Shown piece after piece: positions 20,855 through 30,769 of a stretch of 64,000 nucleotides of DNA; position 1 is the first letter of the stretch, and each line of letters begins with the position of its first letter. Made by a program: the position numbers and the translations under genes. The notes beneath the pieces were generated by a model that made no database searches, was not told where the DNA came from, and saw only the letters and a list, made by a program, of their open reading frames with translations. The DNA is from Solea solea (Eukaryota; Chordata; Actinopteri; Pleuronectiformes; Soleidae): the NCBI RefSeq assembly GCF_958295425.1, contig NC_081136.1:20652890-20716889 (forward strand). The letters run 5' to 3'.

Positions 20855-21022
20855 AACTTGTAAGTAATATATATGACAGTCAAATCAAGTACAACATCCT
20901 TAGTAAATTTTTGTAATATCAATCTTATATAATTTGGGAACCTATAAGTACTATATATGGCAGTAAATCCACATACAATATCCTTATTAGATATGTGTAA
21001 TATCAAACTTATATGAGTTGGG
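20855..21022 (+). repeat. 84-bp tandem duplication
   Basis: Two adjacent diverged copies (20855-20938 and 20939-21022), each running from AAC-T-TAAGTA through CAACATCCTTA / CAATATCCTTA to a TTGGG end. Together with the neighbouring CTTATA-rich sequence, it is probably a decayed local satellite. Confidence 0.65.
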
Positions 21023-21650
21023 CAATCGTTATTGAAACCGAAATCTTGCAAGTGTTGTATAAAAAACTTACAAGACATATGTAAGATGCCACATATAGGA
21101 AACAAACAAATAAAAAATAACCAAATCTTCTAATAAAATTACAATGAAAATGACATGAGATGACCAAATGAATTTTAGGTACTTTTTAAAAACCTTTTAT
21201 GGCATCAGAATGTTAAAGTTTTTCTAAGGTTAGCATTTTCTCAAACCCAGGTTTTTAGCTCACACTTTCTTCTCTCTCAACGTATTAACCTAAAATGATC
21301 ACATGGGGAATATTTGTTATCATTTATAATTTTATGATAAATTATATCCAATAAAATAGGCAAAATTCATTTTTTTATTACACAGATTTTCTTTTAAAGT
21401 TCTGTATGCAGCAAATATTCAAAATCGTGTATTCAATATCAAGCAAAATAAGAACAAATTTAAAAAGACCCACTCCTTTCATTCTGTAGAAAGATTTTAA
21501 TTGCTCATAAACTTAGCATATGACTTGCATATTTACTTAAAATTCAGAAAGGTGGCAATGGATTTTTTTTTTTACATGATGCAACTGACCCAAGTTGATT
21601 AAGATGCAACTTTAACAACCCAAAAATGTTATCTCTATCATCAACCGTTC
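21023..21650. other. AT-rich, nothing recognised
   Basis: No gene or repeat family recognised in this stretch. Confidence 0.4.
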
Positions 21651-22350
21651 TTGAAATATGACAACTTTAAAACATGCTGTTTTCTCTGTTTTCAGAGGTT
21701 TTGGAGAGTTAGGGACAGGTGTGTGTGTGCGTGTGTGAGGAGAGGGGGAGTTAGGGAGGGGCTTGTCAGTCTCTGTATTGAATTGCTATTCTTCCACCCA
21801 AAACTTTGGCGCGCTACTCCTCCCGCAGTTTCGAGAAAACCCCCACACATGTTATATCAAAACGTGCGGCTTGACCGGGAATGGTGTGCTATGTGCTTTT
21901 CTAAGTGTTTCGAGTTACCATGGTGACAAAAATCGAATGACAGAAATAATCAGAGAAATCTCTAAACAAACTCTTCTCCTGCCCACAACAACCTACACTG
22001 ACAATTTCTACACTAAAACGTTGCCATGGTTGTCGTCTAACCCTGTGTGTGTTTTCATTTTCATATGAATTGCAGTTTTTCTTAAAATCACCTACATGCG
22101 CAGAGAGTTCTGGTCAAATCTCTCATCCACTTCCATGTTAAAAGTCTGCTTGAGAGTTTGTGAAAAATCAACCCGAGGGGTGATTTTAAAACTGTGATTT
22201 CTCTGTCAATTCACATCCGTTTGTCACAAATTGAAATGTGGGAGAGGCTGAAAGCCTCCTGACGCTCACAAACCAACATTTTTGTTTATATTTTGAAATA
22301 TGACAACTTTAAAACATGCTGTTTTCTCTCTTTCTTCTCAGAGGTTTGGG
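21651..22350 (+). repeat. Segment duplicated at 642-bp distance
   Basis: The block TTGAAATATGACAACTTTAA...CATGCTGTTTTCTCT...CAGAGGTTT occurs at 21651-21705 and again at 22293-22350. In both cases a GT-rich microsatellite follows. The unit between them (about 640 bp) may be a partial tandem duplication with diverged remainder. Confidence 0.6.
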
Positions 22351-22390
22351 AGAACTGCAGGTGTGTGTGTGTAATTGTCTCTCTGTATGT

Positions 22391-22565
22391 GTGTGGCAGA
22401 GGGTGTGGTGCTCAAATCATCACAACACCACAGTGTCACACTGTGATCGGTCAATGCTTGAAGCTTCTAGCAGTTTCTGTGAAAGTTAGGCAGAGGTGTG
22501 TGTGTGGCAGAGGGTGTGGTGCTCAATCATCACACCACCATCTTGTCACACTGTGATTGGTCAAT
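22391..22565 (+). repeat. Two-copy 111-bp repeat with inverted CCAAT motifs
   Basis: GTGTGGCAGAGGGTGTGGTG...CACTGTGAT(C/T)GGTCAATG occurs at 22391-22454 and 22502-22565. Each copy ends in GATCGGTCAATG or GATTGGTCAATG; the second is a perfect inverted CCAAT box. Confidence 0.7.
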
Positions 22566-22592
22566 GAAGCTCCCGCCTCCCTACTATAAATA
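22556..22592 (+). promoter_or_regulatory. Promoter-like CCAAT/TATA arrangement
   Basis: An inverted CCAAT box (ATTGG, 22556-22560) is followed 25 bp later by TATAAATA (22585-22592). The downstream sequence to about 22704 could be a leader, but it runs into the 5'-truncated LINE at about 22705. Whether any transcript starts here is not shown by the sequence. Confidence 0.35.
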
Positions 22593-22704
22593 ACCTGGAC
22601 CCACCTCGACTGTAGACCCTTGCTCTAACAGTTTCTGTGAAAGGCGTTGGATTTGTTGGATAACTTTGTTGGAGACTTTGGAATACCTTTTTGGATCATT
22701 TCAT

Positions 22705-23884
22705 CAAACAAACCATCACATGCCTTAATGACTTTCGCCCTGTTGCACTAACAACGACCATCATGAAGTGCTTCGAGCGGGTGGTTAAGGACCACATAAT
22801 TTCCATACTGCCTCCATCATACGATCCGCTCCAGTTTGCGTACCAACCTAACCGCTCCACTGAGGATGCCATCTCCACTGCTCTCCATCTGAGCCTGGAG
22901 CACCTGGAGGACAAGAACACCCACGTGCGGATGCTGTTTCTGGACTTCAGCTCAGCATTCAACACGATCATCCCCCAGGAGCTGGTACACAAACTGGGCC
23001 CCCTAGGCCTCAACACCCCCCTGTGCAACTGGCTGCTGGACTTCCTCACCGACAGAACCCAATCTGTCCGTGTGGGTAACAATACCTCAAGTGTCATCTC
23101 CCTGAGCACCGGTTCCCCACAGGGCTGCGTCCTGAGTCCCCTGCTGTTCACCCTGATGACCCACGACTGTCGTCCCAGGTACAACACCAACCACATCCTA
23201 AAATATGCGGACAACACAACAGTTGTGGGCCTCATTCAGGACAACAACGAACTGGCCTACAGAGAGGAAGTGCGACATCTGGTGGACTGGTGCAGGGTGA
23301 ACAACCTGCTTCTGAATGTTGACAAGACAAAAGAGATCATCGTCGACTTCAGAAGATCCCGACCCAGCCATACACCACTCCTCATCAATGGCACAACGGT
23401 GGAGGTCGTCAGCAGCACCAAGTTCCTGGGAGTTCACATCACAGACAACCTCAGCTGGACACTTCACACTACCTCCCTGGTGAAGAAAGCCCAGCAGCGC
23501 CTACACTTCCTGCGACGGATGAGAAGGGTGTCTCTCCCCCCTCCCATCCTCTCCACCTTCTACAGAGGGACCATCGAGAGCCTGCTGACCAGTGGCATCT
23601 CCGTCTGGTCTGGGAGCTGCAAGGCCTCCGACTGGCAGTCTCTGCAGAGGGTGGTGAGAACAGCGGAGAAGATCATTGGGACACCACTCCCACCCATCAA
23701 AGACATTGCACACAGGTGCTGTCTAACCAGGGCTCACCAGATCCTCACTGACCACACCCACCCCCACCATGGACTGTTCTCCCTGCTGGCGTCTGGCAGG
23801 AGGTTCAGCAGCATCCGCTGCAGAACAAACCGACTCAAGAACAGCTACTTTCCGCTGGCCATCAGACTGCTAAATTCCAAATAA
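22705..23884 (+). pseudogene. Rex1/CR1-like LINE reverse transcriptase, long open frame, active-site change
   Basis: An uninterrupted frame runs from 22691 to the TAA at 23884 (about 397 codons; LINE-like from [12 protein letters not shown]). RT blocks in order: NDFRPVAL (residue 13), [17 protein letters not shown] (45), [13 protein letters not shown] (81), [15 protein letters not shown] (139), [10 protein letters not shown] (171), [16 protein letters not shown] (200), TKFLGVHI, then the C-terminal half ending [14 protein letters not shown]. This fits the Rex1/CR1 group of fish LINEs. The endonuclease and the RT front are missing (5' truncation). The catalytic YADD is YADN: residue 175 is Asn (AAC, 23213-23215), which should abolish polymerase activity. 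The start codon assigned at 22691 is TTG in flanking DNA, so it is not a real protein start. Confidence 0.85.
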
Positions 23885-24253
23885 CAATTTAGCAGTCCCC
23901 CCCCCCTTCCCGACACTATCTGTGCAATATTTAACAGTTTTTTTTTTCCTTTCATATTGCTGCTACAGTTTTCATTCCTGTTCTCTTTTTGCACTATTTT
24001 TACTTATATTTATATACATAAAACACTTTATTTATTTTTTTTATTAATCATAGTTAGTCAAAAAAGTTGGATACATGTATAGACATTTACAGTAAGATAA
24101 AAGACATTTCCCATCAAAAACTCATAAGTGACAAAAATTCAATGCTATGTGTTGGTTTATTATCTGCTGCCAAGCAACGAAATTTCGTTGCCAGTTTTCA
24201 CTGCTGTGTATTCTGTGCAATGACAATAAAAGGAAGTCTAAGTCTAGTCTAAG
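23885..24253 (+). mobile_element. 3' UTR and tail of the Rex1-like LINE
   Basis: After the stop codon come a C9-10 run, an AT-rich part and the fish LINE tail GTGCAATGACAATAAAAGG. It ends in short AGTCTA-type repeats (24234-24253), the usual short tandem end of such elements. Confidence 0.75.
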
Positions 24254-24389
24254 TTTTCCTCGTATCTACATCGTTTGAGGACATTACAGGATCTCTTCAC
24301 GAGTTTCTTCATCTGAACAACTTGTGAGTTATCTTATTCAATAAGTAATTTGGTTGTGTGTGCGTGCGCGTGTGTGAGAGAAATGCTCT

Positions 24390-24810
24390 TTTAATGTGGC
24401 CGTTTCATTTGAAATTGTTGTAATCTCCACAATCTCCCTGATTGTTTCCACCTGTGCCCCTCCCTCATGTCTATTTAAGCCGTGCTCTCTGTTCTGTCTT
24501 GGTCGTGTCATTGTAGATTCACGTGCTTGTTTCTGTAGATGTCCCATGTTTGTTCCACGTCTTGTGCTTGTTTCCCTGCATGTTTCACTGTATGTTTCAC
24601 GTCATAGTCCAAAGTCATAGTCTTAGTTTCGGTGTTTTCTAGTTTTTTTTGTGTTCATGTTCCTGGCTTGTTTTGACCAGCGTGTTTTGTTATGGCTACG
24701 TTAATTAAAATGTTTTGAGTTTCACCAACCTCGGGTCTCTGCGTATGGGTTCATTCTCCCCCATGCCGGCCGGGCAGGTTGCCCCTGCTCCGACCGGTGC
24801 TGACACTGAG
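24390..24810 (+). repeat. Possible solo LTR
   Basis: The sequence has the look of a fish gypsy-type LTR: CTATTTAAGCCGTGCTCTC (promoter-like), repeated TTCCA/TTTCACG blocks, AATTAAAATG before a GGTCTCTGCGTATGGGTTC region and an end near GGTGCTGACA (24810). I found no target duplication, so the borders are uncertain. Confidence 0.35.
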
Positions 24811-26540
24811 CAGATACTGGTACTGACTACTGTCTGCTGGAAGCATATACAGCATTTTAACCATACTACGCACTGCTTAGTGCCTGTTTATTGTGAGATA
24901 TGTGGTGTGCAGGAAAACAAATCACCATACTGTAGATGTGCTGGTAGATTACATCAGTGAAGCATGCTAAATAGTAGGCAGTACACTGTTAATAAAGACT
25001 GCTGACTCGAAAGTTTGCAGCCATGTTTTCAATATAACAGATCTATACAGACTGCATTTATATCACTATATGGTGAAATTAGTTGTTCTGGGTAATGACC
25101 AGGAAAACCATGTCTTGCCAGTTTTAAACTTGTGTGATCCAAGACAGTATCAGTATAGTAACAAATGAAGTCATGTCATTTTTAATATGTGATTCATATG
25201 TTTTTGACTATAGAAACTTGTATGAGACGTTATAAATTAATACATAAAAAGCATATATTTGTTATTCTGTAAAGGTAATTTGCATTTGCTGACATAAGAA
25301 TCTTATTAAAAAAACATAAAAAAAACATAGTTTACATTACATTGACATACAAATAACTTATATGTAATAGTATATATTCATATATAAAAAGTATATGTTT
25401 TTTGTACTGGTATGGTTATTTTAATTGGTTGACATATAACAGTTGTATAAGAAAAATATAAAGAAAGCATAGTTTCCCTTTAAATTTAATACACTTTACA
25501 CACAAAATTCATATATTTAATATCATATATTTGTTTTTAAAAAAGCACGTCTTTATAACTGAGACATGTAATTAAAAAGTACAAACATTATATTGAAAAT
25601 ATGGAAAACAATGTGCCATGCACATTCCTTATAAACAATATATCTAATGTTTACTTGATTCATAAAAAATCCTTATAATTATGTTGTATGAAAAAAATGC
25701 AAAAGGGGCCACTTTCATGAGTAAATCATAGTATGAGACATATAAGTCTTATAAGACATACAATATATATAAAACATAAACATTTACTATAAGAGGCAAT
25801 GGGAAATGGGAATTTTTTTTTCTATTTCTTTTCCATATGGGGCCCCTTTTGAGCCATTCAGCTCAAAGCCACCCGTTCTCTATTTGCTTGGCACGTTCAT
25901 GAACAGCCAAAGGCTGATGGAAGTCACTCAGTCACAGCTGCTGTGGAGGAAGACCTGTCAGTGTTAACTGTGACAATTAGAGCATTTAATATATAATATT
26001 TTGATTAATATATACCAGGTATTTTTATATACGTAGGTAAACCTATTTGGTCTTTAATTATTTGTTATGTCTTTTAAAAATTGTTGATTCGCCTCAGGTC
26101 ATTTCACAGAAACATACTGTATGATAATAATCAAAGTTTCTGTAAAAATGTGCAAAAACCTTGTGCAACATTTTTCTGTGAACTGGATGTTTATTTGACA
26201 TCAAACTTAAAAGTTATAGTAACTTTATGAACCAATAGTGATGATAAGACAAGAAGCCTCCCCGGGAATCAGTTTCCGCAGGTCACAGCTCCACAGTCCA
26301 CACCGTCATCCGTGTCACGATGTCCGCGACTGAAAAAGTGCAGCATGTCAGTCTCCTCTCCACACAGCAGCCCGTTAATGCATCGATAATAAGTTAGAAA
26401 ATAAACACTAATGAGCAACAAATAAATAACTAAAACCTTTCTTGTCATATTTTAAAAAAAAAAAATGCAAAAGAAAACCCCCATTGCCTTCTTTTTTCAC
26501 ATTTCTCATAAAGTTTTCATTTTGTACAGTTCCCTGACAG
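24811..26540. other. AT-rich, nothing recognised
   Basis: Very AT-rich with many CATATA/CTTATAAG motifs but no defined repeat unit or coding signal. Confidence 0.4.
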
Positions 26541-26559
26541 TAGCACTATTCCCGAGAGA

Positions 26560-26874
26560 CTTGGTGTGCTCGTACACAGCTGTGACGTTACTCTGGTAAA
26601 GAACTAGGTGCGTGGGAGTGCTGGAACACGAGACAAAGCTACAAACGAACTGGCGACGAGACAAGACACAGAGAGGGTTTAAGAGCAGTGCTGATTAGGG
26701 AGTAAGTGCATGCAGGTGCAGGTGGACGCAGACGAGAAGGGGGCAGGGCAAACAGGAACCTGAAACAGAGACAGGGGTGAGTGCTCACAAAATAAAACAG
26801 GAAGCCAACAAATGAAACATGAAAGAGAAATCAAGACACAGAACAAAACATGACAGACAAACCAAACCATGACA
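26560..26874 (-). repeat. Possible LTR-type fish repeat
   Basis: ACGAACTGGCGACGAGACAA, AAAATAAAACAGGAAG and the end AAACCATGACA resemble a dispersed fish repeat whose reverse complement begins TGTCATGG. The promoter-like and polyadenylation regions would be read on the minus strand. No target duplication was found; classification as an LTR is tentative. Confidence 0.3.
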
Positions 26875-26997
26875 ATATGGAATGAAACCCTGAATATATG
26901 GAATGAAACTTTGAATATATTGAATGAAACTCTGAATATATTGAACGAAACCTTGAATATATGGAATGAAACATTGAATATATGGAATAAAACTCGA
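26874..26997 (+). repeat. 21-bp tandem repeat, six copies
   Basis: Six units of AATATATGGAATGAAACTTTG with a few substitutions per unit. The unit length is a multiple of three, so both strands stay open through it and give heptapeptide repeats (NIWNETL on the plus strand). There is no sign that it is translated. Confidence 0.85.
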
Positions 26998-27044
26998 CTG
27001 ACGTCAGACTTCACGGAAGTGCCTGCAGCCATCTTGTGTAACGA

Positions 27045-27800
27045 GTGGATTCTGCAGCAAAAAGTGACAGAGTGACAATGAGTCAGGCCACTCACAATCT
27101 CGTTGCAGCAATGTTAAACAATGAGGACATCATTAACACCCTGGCGAATGCGTGTACGTTCCAAAATCCTCCTGATACCCCTGCCCAATGCTGTTCTTCT
27201 GACAAAGAAGTTTGCTCCCTTTTTAACCGTGGCAGACCTACTACAACGAAATTCGCATTATCTGAAACCCACCTTGATGACACAATAGCGACTGAAGCAC
27301 TAAGTATTCAGGGCTACAGCCTACACAAAAAGGACAGATCAAAATATGGAGGTGGTGTGGCTATTTATGCCCAAAACAATATCTCAGTGAAATTAAGATC
27401 TGATTTGATGAATAATGAGCTAGAAGTAATATGGCTTCAAGCTAATGCTCCATATTCAAAATCTTTCCTTATGGGGTGATGCTATAGACCTCCGAGCTCA
27501 AGCAGCAGCTACCTTGATAACATTGGCATTGCTTGTGATAAAAATATGGAAATCATATTCATTGGTGATCTAACCATTGATTGATTCAATGAAAAATGCC
27601 CTCTTAAAAGAAAACGTGCTACTATTACCAATGTATTCAACCTGAAACAAATGGGGGCAGAGTCCACTAGACTGAGTACTAATTATATGGGCAGTAACAC
27701 ATTAACGTGTATCGATCATATTTATGTTTCAGAGCCCAATGTCTTCACAAAAGCTGTGTCCATACCTACATGATGTAGTGATCATGTAACATGAATGCTT
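27045..27800 (+). pseudogene. L2-type LINE endonuclease fragment
   Basis: The plus strand reads ALSETHLDDTIATEALSIQG, KDRSKYGGGVAIYAQNNISV and SKSFLMG, then after a stop CYRPPSSSSSYLDNI, IIFIGDLTID, CIDHIYVS and finally SDHV after another stop (about 27778). These are the ETxL, GGGVAIY, YRPPSS, GDxN, DHI and SDH blocks of an APE-type LINE endonuclease in order. The GDLNID box is GDLTID (the Asn replaced by Thr). Premature stops at 27477 and later make it inactive. No RT follows. Confidence 0.75.
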
Positions 27801-28320
27801 TGTGATGGAATTTTTTTTAATTTATTTTCAAAGTTTCAAGTAAAGTAAAACAAAGGAAAGTAAAGTAAAACTATGAAAATGAAATCAAACAAAACCGGAA
27901 ACACTGTAATAGCGGAACATGTCATCCTACGGAGGGAAACGGAGGTAAATACTCTTCCATTAAGAACAATAATTATACGTTTTCTGGTGGAAAAATACTC
28001 TTATTTTCTGGTGGAACAATAGTATATTTTATATTTTCCCCTCACTTCTGTGACCCAGTCACACTTCTGTCATGCCAAAGCGCAGACATAATGTCTGCAG
28101 GTGGGAATCACCTATCTGCGAAGGGATATGGAACAGTCCTATCGGCAGATTGAGCTAATCACTGTGACGTATCACAATAAACGAAGATTTACACGAGAAC
28201 AGACTTAAGTACAAAGTAGTTAAGCACGATAAAATTAACAACCAACGTCATTATCTACAAATATAACTATTGTATAGAATTGATATGTGTTTATAACTTC
28301 TTTGTGCATGTGTTTTTAAG
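27801..28320. other. Possible non-coding first exon and spacer
   Basis: A potential splice donor (GGAG|GTAAAT) lies at 27945. It could join to an acceptor-like TGTTTTTAAG directly before the ATG at 28321. Nothing else is recognised here. Confidence 0.25.
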
Positions 28321-29718
28321 ATGACTTCACCATCCAAAATCCCGGCTATGTCGCAGGACCATGAAGGCCTGCAGCTTAAGCTGCAACTACTGGCGGTAAG
28401 TACATCATCAAACCTTCTCACTAGAAAATGTGTTTTCAACTCAGTTGCATATAACTAAACAAAAAATTATAAATTATAGTATTTTTAAGTATTAAAAATA
28501 TATATTAAAATATATTAGGGCTGTCAAAAGATTAAAATTTTTAATCAGATTAATCAAAGGGTAGCTGTGGATTAATCATGATTAATCACGATTAATTACC
28601 ATACGTAAATATGGCAGAAAATTCTCATTTTCTCTTTATATTGTTGTAGGAACGGAAAGATGAATGACAGAATGCAGATGTATACATTTAACATTTGTTT
28701 TTTATTTATGGACAATCCAGATGGTGGTGTTATTAATAATGACAAATAAAATCAAATCAAACTTAAACATACCACACCATAATTCCATGTGTGTTATGTG
28801 TCAGGTCTCTTTGCTATGACTTTGAGAAAATATAGGAAGTTGTTATTTAGAATACATTTTTCAAATCAAACTTAACTTTTATTGTAAATGTTTTGGGCAT
28901 CTTAGCCATTGTTCTATTTTTTAAAGCAAATTTAGGATGGTTGGAAAACAAAACATTTTCTTTTTTTTTTAAATAAACAAACTACTACACCTTCACACAA
29001 TAAAATGTGGCCGCAGCTGTCATGTTGCGTGCGCTGTCGGTCCCTATAGTTGTGACTTTTCCTTCAATTGCCCACTTGCGCGCTACTGTTAGGAAATACC
29101 AACAAAAAATGCAAAATATCCAAAACCATGACAATAAACCTATCAAGACTATCAATATGCTTTTCCAGTTACATGTAAAATATGTGCATAATTTCTTCTG
29201 TCTCAACAGTACTCATCCAGCGACCCTGCAGTGCCAAGGCATGTATTGGCAGCCAGGGTCATGATGTCTCCACAATTGTGGCTACCAAAATAAACTCACT
29301 TGAGAGAAGGCTGATGGCAGAAAAGAAAAAAAATGAGTTTCTTGAAAAAAAATTAAAAGAGGCCCAGAAGTGGATTACAGACGACGATGAGGCAATGGCT
29401 GGTTAGTACTAAAAACATAAAATATGCAATAATAAATGTATTTGACAACTCTCAAAACCTATTGATGAAAGAAAACATGTTTTGCAGGAGCCAATGCTGA
29501 AGACATAGACAGCAGTATGTTTTGTGTCAAACACAAACAAAGGGAATCATAAATCATTACAAATGCTTATTAATATAAATGTGTATTTCATATTCACAGT
29601 CAAAATGTCTTCAAAAGAAGATAAAGAAGAAGGTGAGACAAGCACAGAACTAAGCAATAGAATTCAACAAAACTTAAAACAATTTAGTCTGAGGAAAAAC
29701 ACATGGACTCATGAGTAA
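28321..29718 (+). CDS. Candidate small spliced gene, coiled-coil protein (unrecognised)
   Basis: Four exon-like pieces line up. 28321-28395 starts with ATG (MTSPSKIPAMSQ...) and ends at a consensus GTAAGT. An exon ending at 29401 (donor GTTAGT) encodes the coil INSLERRLMAEKKKNEFLEK. A 27-bp micro-exon 29488-29514 has TTTTGCAG before it and GTATGT after. The last exon 29600-29718 starts after TATTCACAG and ends in TAA. Phases agree at the last two junctions. The coil has Ile/Leu/Asn/Ala at a and d positions over about 29 residues, like a leucine zipper; the C-terminus is charged (SSKEDKEEGETS). AATAAA follows at 29889. The weak point is exon 2: its best acceptor (29209) is out of phase with exon 1; a poorer one at about 29251 keeps the frame. 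It could be a gene, a pseudogene or chance. Confidence 0.3.
28512..29090 (-). pseudogene. hAT-type transposon remnant
   Basis: The left end, TAGGGCTGTCAAAAGATTAA with repeated GATTAATC motifs (28515-28600), is a common dispersed vertebrate repeat end. At 29000-29085 the minus strand reads KWAIEGKVTTIGTDSARNMT, resembling the hAT transposase block with the catalytic Asp (TDNAxNM). The rest of the transposase is missing. It would lie within the first intron of the candidate gene at 28321-29718. Confidence 0.55.
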
Positions 29719-29899
29719 AACTCTCTATTTTGCAGTGTCCCATGAATAAAAAAAGGAGGTATTACAGTGTGCAAATCAATCCAAACATAAAAAGATGGAC
29801 CTGACATATTTCTGATGCTAATTCTTTGTTTCTTTTCTCCCTTTATAATACGCTGACAACTCCTGAAAAGTAATTGTGCGTGTTTGAAAATAAAAATTT

Positions 29900-30765
29900 A
29901 AAGAAAAATAATGAGCAATGAATAATGTGTTATTTTTTTATTGCAATAACTTAGAGAGTATTGAAACTTTTATAACAACTATTTCTAGTTACATCATCTA
30001 TTACAACTATCTCAACCACCTAAGGTGATAAAACACCACACATAGGAAATGTGAAATAAATTTTCACATAATGCTGTTTTCACAGTTTTCATAAAATGTT
30101 TTCATAAAATGAAAACACAATCTTACAAAAGCTGCAACACCAGAAAAATAATAAAAACAGATAATATCATCTTATCACATAATGTGATGAGTTTATTATT
30201 TGAAAAAATAAACAATTGAAGTTATACAATATAGTTCTTACAAATATTGTTAGAGAAATTTGCTATTACAACCATTCAATCCTGTGTGATCATATGCAAA
30301 ATATAACTTTTGTATTATAAAAAGGTGAATGAAACAAATTAAAATTTTACAGGTTAGAACAGTAGTTGAGGAGCTTGACAGGGGAGTGGGAGATAATGGT
30401 TCAACTCATGTTATATCATCTTCTTTATATCGTAATATCAAGAATGCTGCAGCCCTCAATGTTGTACGATCCATGGCTATGGTTTTAGTTAACTGATCAT
30501 ACGTTGCTTCCATTAGCTCAGTTGAGAAAATGTTGGACTGATGCCACCATATCAAGTTCAATCCTAAGCTTATGTTTTTTCACTCCAAATGTGTAAGAAA
30601 GGCCGATATTTTCAATTTCTTCACTCCTGTGTGGCTTACATTTGGATACATTGCCATTCAACAATGATATTAGTGAATTTAATTATTATAAAACAGTGCA
30701 ATTGTATGGAATTTTTACTGTTAAATAAGGTCACAATTGACTGGTATATGAACATATCTAATTTC
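29900..30765. other. AT-rich, nothing recognised
   Basis: No coding or repeat family recognised. Confidence 0.4.
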
Positions 30766-30769
30766 AAAA

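Noticed and set aside
22696..23467. Minus-strand frames opposite the LINE RT
   Set aside because: Shadows of the plus-strand RT frame, without their own motifs.
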